Below are positions 37,766-44,774 of a DNA stretch of 64,000 bases, piece by piece. The stretch comes from MGBC114844 sp910585855 (GTDB taxonomy: Bacteria > Bacillota > Clostridia > Lachnospirales > Lachnospiraceae): the NCBI GenBank assembly GCA_965646165.1, contig CBFFYP010000007.1, forward strand, positions 1 to 64,000, given 5' to 3'. Below the pieces are notes generated by a model. That model saw only the letters and a list, made by a program, of their open reading frames with translations, had not been told where the DNA came from and ran no database searches. The translations under genes were made by a program, and so were the position numbers. Numbering within the stretch: the stretch's first letter is position 1; every line of letters starts with the position of its first letter.

Positions 37766-38575
37766 CTATATGCCCATCTGTTTTCTAATCAAAAACCATT
37801 CTTTATCATTTGGTTTTCTTCCATGCCAATTATTCTGGTTCTCAATTATATTTACACCTTTCCCTTTTATTGTATGTGCAACAATTGCTTTTGGTTTTTT
37901 ATCCATTGGTTTCTGTAATGCTTTCATTACCTCTTCCATATTATTACCATCTATTTCACAAGTATTAAATCCAAAATCAAACCACTTTTCTACTAAAGAA
38001 TCTAATGTAGTAATATTAAACGTATAATCTGATGCCTGAAGTTTATTATAATCTATAATTACTGTAAGATTATCTAATTTCTGATGTCCTGCACATAATG
38101 CAGCTTCCCATACTGAACCTTCTTCACACTCTCCATCTCCAAGAATTGTATATACTTGATAATTTTGTTCATTATATTTCGCTCCAAGTGCATATCCAAT
38201 AGAAATTGACAATCCATGTCCAAGTGCACCTGTTGTTGCTTCAATTCCTGGAATCTTTAAAGAATCAGGATGCGCTCCTAATATACTTCCCGGTTTACAT
38301 AATTTTAACAATTCTTCATTTGAAATTAATCCTAAATCAACTAATATTAAATATTGAATAATACATGCATGCCCTTTACTTAAAATAAATCTATTTCTAT
38401 CTGTATTTAAATAGCTTCCTTTATTATAATTAAGAAACCCTCCATAATATAAAGCAACCATAATATCTGTACATGAAAGTGCTGAACTTAAATGTCCACT
38501 TTTTGTTTGATATCCAACTTCCATTATTTTCTTTCTAAACTCTGTTGCTTTTTTTTCTAACTGATAATTTTCCAT
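37766..38575 (-). CDS. Transketolase, N-terminal subunit
   Basis: 269 residues. It holds the TPP-diphosphate-binding domain: SKGHACIIQYLIL, TGALGHGLSISIGYALGAK, GDGECEEGSVWEAALCAGH (metal and diphosphate), IIDYNKLQ, and HTIKGKGV near the end. The start at 38573-38575 follows TTGAGG by 7 bases; the longer frame would overlap the upstream gene without a ribosome site. It works with the next gene as a split transketolase, cytoplasmic. Confidence 0.88.
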   Translation of the reverse strand: MENYQLEKKATEFRKKIMEVGYQTKSGHLSSALSCTDIMVALYYGGFLNYNKGSYLNTDRNRFILSKGHACIIQYLILVDLGLISNEELLKLCKPGSILGAHPDSLKIPGIEATTGALGHGLSISIGYALGAKYNEQNYQVYTILGDGECEEGSVWEAALCAGHQKLDNLTVIIDYNKLQASDYTFNITTLDSLVEKWFDFGFNTCEIDGNNMEEVMKALQKPMDKKPKAIVAHTIKGKGVNIIENQNNWHGRKPNDKEWFLIRKQMGI

Positions 38576-38589
38576 TTTTATCCTCAACT

Positions 38590-39327
38590 CTAAATTCGTT
38601 CTGCAATCCATTGTAAAATTTCATCATTAATTACAGTATATCTTTTTCCTTTTAATTCAATCTGTGCTCCACTATAAGGTGGATTCCAAAAAGCTCTTAT
38701 CTTATTATCAATTTCCTCTACTTGTTCATTCTCTTGAATCAATTTCATACTTTCTAATTCCTTTAAACTAAAATATCTTCCATTTTTTTGTAAAACAGCT
38801 TCTAATTCTTTTTTCTCTCTTATCTGATTTATTATATCTTTAAAAAGATTAAATAAATTTTTATGTGTAATATTTACTAAATCTTTATTAACAATATTAC
38901 TGTCAATAGAGAAATGCCTACATTCTATTATTTTACCAGTATCGAATTCTTCATCCATATAATGAGCTGTAACACCCCAATAACCCCAATTCTCAATAAT
39001 TGCAATATGATATCCAGATCCTCTAGCCTCTGGAAGTGGTCCAGGATGAAAATTAATACTTCCTATAGTTGGAATATTTAATATCTCTTTACTTATTCTT
39101 TTCCAATAAAATGATAATATATAATCTACTTCTAGATTTCCATTTCTAAAATTTGATAGTAACTCTTTTTCAGTATATATAGAAATATCATTCATTTTAC
39201 AAATTTTCTGTAATACATTATCATTTTCTCTAATAACAGCTCCCACAATGTTTGTTCTTACATCCAATAAATATTGTAATGCAGCCTTAGATGATTCTGT
39301 TTCTTTTGCCATAAAAATAACTTTCAA
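38590..39327 (-). CDS. Formyltransferase-family enzyme (sugar N-formyltransferase candidate)
   Basis: 245 residues, methionyl-tRNA-formyltransferase fold with the catalytic triad in SINFHPGPLPEARG (N92, H94) and HYMDEEFDTGKII (D129). A C-terminal FMT_C-like segment (IDNKIRAFWNPPYSGAQIEL) is present. It is shorter than true Fmt (about 310), as in sugar N-formyltransferases. Start: the TTG at 39325-39327, with GAGGGAG 7 bases upstream, giving MKVIFMAKETESS; the longer ATG frame has no ribosome site and overlaps the previous gene. It is a second formyltransferase beside the one fused to PseH. Confidence 0.78.
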   Translation of the reverse strand: MKVIFMAKETESSKAALQYLLDVRTNIVGAVIRENDNVLQKICKMNDISIYTEKELLSNFRNGNLEVDYILSFYWKRISKEILNIPTIGSINFHPGPLPEARGSGYHIAIIENWGYWGVTAHYMDEEFDTGKIIECRHFSIDSNIVNKDLVNITHKNLFNLFKDIINQIREKKELEAVLQKNGRYFSLKELESMKLIQENEQVEEIDNKIRAFWNPPYSGAQIELKGKRYTVINDEILQWIAERI

Positions 39328-39352
39328 TAATATCTCCCTCTTTCTACAAATT

Positions 39353-40414
39353 TCATATAAAATTAACATGTGTTCCTGGATGTTTTAATTGATATAAATA
39401 TTGATTAATTTCATCCAAACGACACGCATCTCTACATATATGATTAATATCCATTTCTTCAAAAGAAGACATTACTTTTTTTCTCTTTTCTCCATGCCAA
39501 ATTTTTTCAAATGATTGCTCATACAAATTGCCATATAAAAATTCAAATTTTCCAATAAAATTAACACAAGGCCATACATTTCCTCTCGCATCAATATGTG
39601 TCATAAACGGCAGCCCATAACAATTATCATATCTTTTATTTTCTTTCATCTTTTTCATTGCATTAATACGATAGTAAATCTTAAATTCTTCAGACTCATA
39701 TTGTTTAATACTATTCTCCAATTCAAATAATTCCTTATAATCTACTTCTAAACGATTTTTACTTTGCATATGTTGTGAATATGGTTTAACTGTAAAATAA
39801 TCAACTTTTAACTTTTTCAACTCTTTAGCCATATCAAGAATTTCATTAATATTTTCTTTTATTAATAAACACTGTACTCCTAATGTAGTTTTCAAATTTC
39901 TCTTTTTCTTCCATTCCACAGCATAAGCAATATTATTTAATGTTCTTTGTAAATCTCCATTTTTACTATTATGAATTTTTTTATATGTTTCCTCATATAT
40001 AGCAGCTACACTAAATCGAACCCACGTAAATGCATGTAAACATTCTTCTGTTATTTCTTTATTTAATAATACACCATTTGATGCCATAGCAACATCTAAG
40101 CCAATTCGTTTCATATTTACTACCAAATTAGGCATATCTTTATTTAATAATGGTTCACCTTCTCCTGAACAAATAACACTTTTCAAACCATGTTTTTTCA
40201 TATGTTCAATATTATTAAACATCATATGGCTATTTAAAAAAACTGGTTTATATCCCAAATAATCCACTGCACAAAAAGTACAACGATGATTACAAGTTCC
40301 ACTTGGTGATATTTCAATTTCAATTGGGTATATCTCCTCCCCATGAAGCCATCTTGCAACTTCACATGGATGAAACATAAGCTTATGTGAATCTAATTTA
40401 AAATCTTCACTCAT
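39353..40414 (-). CDS. Radical SAM/SPASM-type protein 2
   Basis: 353 residues. The cluster motif CNHRCTFC (C41, C45, C48), a CSGEGEPLL GGE-like motif (GEGEP) and late cysteines (CYGLPF, WPCVNF, CRDACRL) indicate a radical SAM enzyme with a SPASM/twitch-type second cluster. It ends THVNFI, close to the NHINFI end of radical SAM protein 1. The start at 40412-40414 follows GGAGAAG. Directly upstream is a conserved leader/terminator element (40494-40575). Sugar tailoring is the likely role. Confidence 0.75.
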   Translation of the reverse strand: MSEDFKLDSHKLMFHPCEVARWLHGEEIYPIEIEISPSGTCNHRCTFCAVDYLGYKPVFLNSHMMFNNIEHMKKHGLKSVICSGEGEPLLNKDMPNLVVNMKRIGLDVAMASNGVLLNKEITEECLHAFTWVRFSVAAIYEETYKKIHNSKNGDLQRTLNNIAYAVEWKKKRNLKTTLGVQCLLIKENINEILDMAKELKKLKVDYFTVKPYSQHMQSKNRLEVDYKELFELENSIKQYESEEFKIYYRINAMKKMKENKRYDNCYGLPFMTHIDARGNVWPCVNFIGKFEFLYGNLYEQSFEKIWHGEKRKKVMSSFEEMDINHICRDACRLDEINQYLYQLKHPGTHVNFI

Positions 40415-40493
40415 TTTTCTTCTCCATCTTATTTTTATAATCATAATACTTAATATAAAATAACTAATATCCTATAAAATATAAATAATAAAA

Positions 40494-40575
40494 AAGAAAT
40501 AGACACCATATCCATTTCTTGAAAATTCATTCTCTGATATATGCGCCTCCTTGCGTTGTAGGATTCTTATCTAAA
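40494..40575 (-). ncRNA. Conserved leader or small RNA with terminator, copy 1
   Basis: A 44-base block (about 40530-40574) is nearly identical to one at 43689-43732, differing at about four positions. Read on the minus strand it contains AAGGAGGCGCATATATCAGA. It is followed by a hairpin (40494-40503 with 40511-40520) and a T run. A G-U pair replaces a Watson-Crick pair only on the minus strand, supporting that as the RNA strand. Upstream a TAAAGTTA -35-like box is seen (40609-40616), but the -10 partner is degenerate. It is either an attenuator for the radical SAM gene 80 bases downstream or an independent small RNA. Confidence 0.55.
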
Positions 40576-40704
40576 CTAAAACTAAGATAAATATTATCTT
40601 TTAAAATATAACTTTATAAAATATTCCAAACTAAAATAATAATTAAACCAATTTTTACTAAAAATTTTTCTTAATATTTTAAATAAACTATAAATCTATT
40701 TTCT
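40576..40704. other. AT-rich spacer upstream of the leader element
   Basis: No gene is visible. It contains the imperfect palindrome AAGATAAATATTATCTT (40584-40600) and the possible -35 box of the copy-1 leader. The stop of the cyclase gene lies at its right edge; no independent terminator was found. Confidence 0.3.
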
Positions 40705-41280
40705 TTATTTATCTACAATCAATAATGCTCTTACTGGTGATCCATCCACATCGTCCATCTTTAATGGCTGTGCTACAAGAAAATACTTTCCTTCAGGTAT
40801 CTTATCCAAATTTAAATTTTCTAATATAACAACTTCATTTTCCAAAAGTATCTTATGAACCTGCTTTTGAGACACTTCATCCCCAACAGTTGGCATTTCT
40901 ACACCTATTAAATTTATTTTGCATTTAACAATACTTTTAGCAAACTCTTCATCTAATATCACATTACCACGTAATAAAATTTTATCTGTTCCCTCTTCTA
41001 AAGTTTTTGCTAAAAATTCTGATGTAATCCTTCCATTACAATATATTACCTCACAATATCCAATACATTTATCTAATGATAGTTCTGCTACATCCTTTCC
41101 TTCTGCAATAAAATGCTTTGGTGCATCTATATGAGTTCCAGAATGACTCCCTAAACTTAGAATTGTCAAATTACATATATCACCATTCTCTATAGACAGC
41201 CAACTTTTTTTAGTTGGTATAGGATCACCAGGATATATAGTTGTTGAAAAAAGTTCTTGTGTAATATCATAAATAATCAT
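40705..41280 (-). CDS. Cyclase-family metal-dependent hydrolase (kynurenine-formamidase-like)
   Basis: 191 residues. HSGTHIDAPKHF carries the family signature HxGTHxDxPxH (H46, H50, D52, H56), which binds metal in cyclase/arylformamidase enzymes. The family includes formamidases and cyclic-ester hydrolases. In a locus with two formyltransferases it could remove or transfer a formyl group, or act on a lactone/lactam sugar; this is inference. The gene ends 3 bases before the GT2 gene's stop-proximal boundary, so it is co-transcribed with its neighbours. Confidence 0.75.
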   Translation of the reverse strand: MIIYDITQELFSTTIYPGDPIPTKKSWLSIENGDICNLTILSLGSHSGTHIDAPKHFIAEGKDVAELSLDKCIGYCEVIYCNGRITSEFLAKTLEEGTDKILLRGNVILDEEFAKSIVKCKINLIGVEMPTVGDEVSQKQVHKILLENEVVILENLNLDKIPEGKYFLVAQPLKMDDVDGSPVRALLIVDK

Positions 41281-41282
41281 AG

Positions 41283-42338
41283 CTATTTACCCCTATTTTT
41301 TATTTCAATCCTTCTTACTTGTAATTTAAAAGTAATAATAATTAGCCATATCCATCTTTTCTTTATTAAAAAAGGAATTATTTTTGCATTATCATTATGT
41401 TTTTGAACATAATATACTATTGAATGTTGCAACTTCTCATCATTTACTATTCTATAAATATTAGTATACAATTTTTTTAAATCTTGAAGAGTATAAATCC
41501 TCAATAATCTAGTACTAGTAAACATTGACATAATTGCATACTCACTATAACAATTTTTAATAACTTGTTCATACTTCCCCATAATTTTTTCAATGTTTCT
41601 TACTATATACCTAAAATCTAAAGGACCCATCCACATCTTTCCACTAGCACAATTCAACTGTTTTTTATAGTTTGCTTGCCTATAATGATCACAAATATAT
41701 AAACATCTTGCTAAATAATATACACGATTACAATACCCTAAATACATAATCACAAATATTGTATCTTCCCATGCATTCACTTTTTCATTATAAAAGATAT
41801 GATTTTTCTTAATTATTTCTGAACAATACAATTTTCCCCAAACGGTCCATAATATTTTATGATCTTTTATATCATCTGCAAATCTATATATTAATTCTAT
41901 TACAGCTTTTCTATCGTCAAAAGACTGGTTTTCTCTACTTCCAATAATACAATTTTCTCCAAATATATTTTTTTGTATTGCATTTCCAATCACAAAATCA
42001 ACTTTTTTTCTAATATAAATATTATACAAACTTTCAATTGCATCTTTTTCAATAAGATCATCTATATCCATAAAAAATATATATTTCCCACAAGATTCTC
42101 TTATTCCAACATTCCTTGCAGATGCAGGTCCACCTTTTATTTTATAAAAATACTTAATTCTTTTATCCTGTTCTCTATATTTTTCACATAATTCTGCACT
42201 CTTATCCTCAGATCCATCATTTACAAGTATAATTTCTAGGTTATTATATGTTTGATTTCTAATGCACTCCATACATTGTATAATATACATCTCCGCATTA
42301 TATATAGGAATTATAACACTTATTAAATCATTTTCCAT
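41283..42338 (-). CDS. GT2-family glycosyltransferase
   Basis: 351 residues, cytoplasmic GT-A fold: ISVIIPIYNAEMYI, ILVNDGSEDKS, GGPASARNVGI and FFMDIDDLIEKDAI (DxD-type). It starts at ATG 42338 after GGGGGAG and overlaps the upstream radical SAM gene by 11 bases. The C-terminal 120 residues are helical and basic, with no clear membrane helix. It may extend the flagellar glycan with the sugar built by this locus. Confidence 0.85.
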   Translation of the reverse strand: MENDLISVIIPIYNAEMYIIQCMECIRNQTYNNLEIILVNDGSEDKSAELCEKYREQDKRIKYFYKIKGGPASARNVGIRESCGKYIFFMDIDDLIEKDAIESLYNIYIRKKVDFVIGNAIQKNIFGENCIIGSRENQSFDDRKAVIELIYRFADDIKDHKILWTVWGKLYCSEIIKKNHIFYNEKVNAWEDTIFVIMYLGYCNRVYYLARCLYICDHYRQANYKKQLNCASGKMWMGPLDFRYIVRNIEKIMGKYEQVIKNCYSEYAIMSMFTSTRLLRIYTLQDLKKLYTNIYRIVNDEKLQHSIVYYVQKHNDNAKIIPFLIKKRWIWLIIITFKLQVRRIEIKNRGK

Positions 42339-43515
42339 ATATATCTCCCCCTATTACAACATAATCTCTAGGTTCTAGAATTTGTATTGCTGGCTCTATT
42401 TCCTCTGCATCAAAAGATCTTCCATTGCAATAATCGCAACTTAGAAAATATTCTTTTACATTTAAATAATCTCTTAATTTTCTTTTTGCTTCCAACCCCA
42501 TCTTATCCAATTGTTCTAAGTCTAAAAATTCTCCTTCTATAATTGGAATTGCACCTAAATTAACTGCATTAGCAATATACGGACATTTAAATATTTTTCC
42601 AGCCAATAGTGTTACAAGATTCTTAGCACAGCATTTATTATATATTTCTTCTAATTGTATTCTATCACGATTATGTTTTTTAATATCAGCACATTGAGTC
42701 CAATTCCCCATTTCATGAATATCGTATGTTATATTTCTTTTATCTAATTCTTGCTGCATATTTAATAAATTTCTTGACAATCTACCATAATTTGTAATAC
42801 TAAAACTAACTTTTTCATTCTCCATAACATCCCACATTTCTTTTGTAGGCATAATTGTTGCATTGGAATATATAACTACCCTATGTACTGTAGAATATGA
42901 AATTATTTTTTCTATCACCCTATGTATTTCAGAATGCATAAATGGTTCTCCACCTAAAATACGAATTTCATATATCTCATCAACATATTTTAATAAAATA
43001 TTTAACCAATTAATCAATTCTTCTACCAAATAATTTTTTGGTATTTTATAGTATTGCATTAAATTACTGCAATCCCTACAACGCATAGAACATTTTTCAG
43101 TAATTTCTAAATCTATACTTCTTAAAAACAACTTATCAGAAACGTTTAAACTCTCATGACTTAATATACATGATTCAATTTCTCTAATCGCTACTTCTTT
43201 AGATTTTAATAAATAAGTATCATAAAGGTAATGTTCTTTTAACAAATAAGTAAACGCTAATTCCCAATTTTTATATCCCACTCTTTGTAATTTTTTAATT
43301 ACTGGTGTAGCATTTGGTATACATATTAAAAATTTTCCATCTAATTTCTTCTGTACAATCTCATCTAAAGAAAAAATATCTATATCTGTGTGTGCTTTAT
43401 TCTTTCGTATCTTATTATCTTCACAGAAACATAAAACAAAAAGCTTTCTTCGTATACATTCTTGATATACCGCTTCTCCAATAGAACAATACCCATAAAT
43501 TATAACCTCTTCCAT
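42328..43515 (-). CDS. Radical SAM/SPASM-type protein 3 with N-terminal Rossmann-like domain
   Basis: 395 residues. Residues 1-100 (EEVIIYGYCSIGEAVYQE, ICIPNA) resemble a small nucleotide-binding or sugar-transferase-associated Rossmann domain. The radical SAM core has CSMRCRDC (C142, C146, C149) and RILGGEPFMH (GGE motif). Late cysteines (NKCCAKN, FKCPY, CDYCNG) suggest an auxiliary cluster. The start at the second in-frame codon (ATG, 43513-43515) fits AAGGAGAAG. Domain fusions of this kind are often found in glycan clusters. The reaction is unknown. Confidence 0.72.
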   Translation of the reverse strand: MEEVIIYGYCSIGEAVYQECIRRKLFVLCFCEDNKIRKNKAHTDIDIFSLDEIVQKKLDGKFLICIPNATPVIKKLQRVGYKNWELAFTYLLKEHYLYDTYLLKSKEVAIREIESCILSHESLNVSDKLFLRSIDLEITEKCSMRCRDCSNLMQYYKIPKNYLVEELINWLNILLKYVDEIYEIRILGGEPFMHSEIHRVIEKIISYSTVHRVVIYSNATIMPTKEMWDVMENEKVSFSITNYGRLSRNLLNMQQELDKRNITYDIHEMGNWTQCADIKKHNRDRIQLEEIYNKCCAKNLVTLLAGKIFKCPYIANAVNLGAIPIIEGEFLDLEQLDKMGLEAKRKLRDYLNVKEYFLSCDYCNGRSFDAEEIEPAIQILEPRDYVVIGGDIYGK

Positions 43516-43650
43516 CACCTTCTCCTTTCTATTTATTATACTTTTAATCTATTCTAATTTTATTCCTACTTTACTATTTATACTAAATATATTATAAAGT
43601 TAATATGATTATCTAATTTTTATCTTTAAAAAATTCTCTTTAAATAAAAA

Positions 43651-43735
43651 GAAGAAATAGACACTTATATCTATTTCTTCCACCTACTTCTCTGATATAT
43701 GCGCCTCCATGCGTTATACGATTCCTATCTAATAT
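43651..43735 (-). ncRNA. Conserved leader or small RNA with terminator, copy 2 (sigma-28 driven)
   Basis: The same 44-base block as copy 1 (43689-43732) is followed by a perfect 11-bp hairpin (43651-43661 with 43670-43680, 8-base loop) and a T5 run, all read on the minus strand. A sigma-28-like promoter (43743-43769) places the start of transcription at about 43736, so the RNA would be about 85 nt long. It could be a small RNA of the flagellar regulon, or an attenuator for the radical SAM gene that starts 136 bases downstream of the hairpin. No conserved small open frame was found between the two copies. Confidence 0.6.
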
Positions 43736-43742
43736 ATTTTAT

Positions 43743-43769
43743 ATATCGAACAAACTATAAAATACTTTA
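43743..43769 (-). promoter_or_regulatory. Sigma-28-like promoter of the leader/sRNA element
   Basis: On the minus strand TAAAGTAT (43762-43769), an 11-nt spacer, then TTCGATAT (43743-43750). This is 7 of 8 in the -35 and 6 of 8 in the -10 with the same geometry as the flagellin promoter. It reads into the conserved leader and then the radical SAM/GT2/cyclase operon. Confidence 0.65.
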
Positions 43770-43798
43770 TAACTATAAATAAGTAATTTTTACCTTTT

Positions 43799-44281
43799 TT
43801 ACTTCTTCCGATCCATAAATTGAGCTTCCATATGATTCAGCCGATTCATATTATTATAATAATTTATAGCCGCCTTTTGGCTATTTCTTGCTTGACGAAT
43901 ATCTTTTTTAAACTTACTAAAACATTCTTTTACTGCCAATTTATTCCGCTCTTCTTCTGTTTGTACTACCATACTTTTTCCAGTAATTTGCGTAATTAAT
44001 TCTTTCATCTCTTTTATTTCTTCCTTATACTTCTCTGGATGACCCTGCAACTCCATTTTTACTCTATCATAAAGTGTTTGAAAACCTTCATCCAATTCAT
44101 TCAATTTATCAATATATTCCTGCTTTTTCTCAAGAGATGGTTCTAATTCTTCCAATTCCAAATCTTTTTGCATAAACAGCAACCTTTGCTTCTCATTTTC
44201 TTCTGATATATTATCTAAAACTGCAATCTTCTTATGCAAACTATCAATTAATATCATAATATAATTCTTTTCCATCTCCAT
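43799..44281 (-). CDS. FlgN/FliT-like flagellar export chaperone
   Basis: 160 residues, all predicted helix and coiled coil, charged, without membrane segments. Size and position directly after fliS in the flaG-fliD-fliS operon fit a FlgN- or FliT-type chaperone for hook-associated proteins. The ribosome site AAGGAGG is 8 bases before ATG 44281. Sequence identity of such chaperones is low, so the exact type is uncertain. Confidence 0.65.
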   Translation of the reverse strand: MEMEKNYIMILIDSLHKKIAVLDNISEENEKQRLLFMQKDLELEELEPSLEKKQEYIDKLNELDEGFQTLYDRVKMELQGHPEKYKEEIKEMKELITQITGKSMVVQTEEERNKLAVKECFSKFKKDIRQARNSQKAAINYYNNMNRLNHMEAQFMDRKK

Positions 44282-44303
44282 CCCAATTTCCTCCTTCTAT
44301 TAA

Positions 44304-44368
44304 GAAATGTTCCTGTCAATACCAGATGACTAAGGAACGCCACCAGCCACTATTAACAGGAACATTTC
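44304..44368. repeat. Perfect 13-base inverted repeat between fliS and the chaperone gene
   Basis: GAAATGTTCCTGT (44304-44316) and ACAGGAACATTTC (44356-44368) are perfect complements around a 39-base loop. No T run follows on the minus strand, so it may be an mRNA-stability or attenuation structure rather than a terminator. Confidence 0.6.
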
Positions 44369-44382
44369 CACTATTATTATTT

Positions 44383-44760
44383 TTATGATTTTTGTTTTGC
44401 TCTTACCATAACCTCTTTCCAAGTATCACGCATCCCCCGTAAATGCCCCAATACTTCTTCCAGTATTTCTTTATCTTTCTTTATATTTGCTTCTACCAGA
44501 CGATCATAAAGATATGCATATACATTATCAAAATCCTTTGCTACCTCATATTTAAAATCTAATGTAGAACGAAATTCTACAATAATGGCTTCTACTTTTT
44601 TAATATTAGTATGTGCCTTTTGAATATCATTTTGCTCAACCCCTGCTATTGCTATATTACAAAATTTGATTGCCCCTTCATAAAGCATAAGCGTAAGATC
44701 TGCTGGTGACGCTGTTGCAATTTTATTTTGCTGATATGCGTTATACCCAGATACTGCCAT
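44383..44760 (-). CDS. fliS: Flagellin chaperone FliS
   Basis: 125 residues. It binds the C-terminus of flagellin in the cytoplasm and prevents early polymerisation. MAVSGYNAYQQNKIATASPADLTLMLYEGAIKF is a textbook FliS start, and VYAYLYDRLVEANIKKDKEILEEV covers the central helices. Full length. It follows fliD by 14 bases. Confidence 0.95.
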   Translation of the reverse strand: MAVSGYNAYQQNKIATASPADLTLMLYEGAIKFCNIAIAGVEQNDIQKAHTNIKKVEAIIVEFRSTLDFKYEVAKDFDNVYAYLYDRLVEANIKKDKEILEEVLGHLRGMRDTWKEVMVRAKQKS

Positions 44761-44774
44761 GTTTTGTTCCTCCT

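Noticed and set aside
43690..43720. Leader peptide MEAHISEK at copy 2
   Set aside because: The start codon is absent in copy 1, and the second copy's frame does not match.
40494..43735. c-di-GMP or purine riboswitch upstream of the radical SAM genes
   Set aside because: The conserved block does not contain the core bases of those aptamers that I know.
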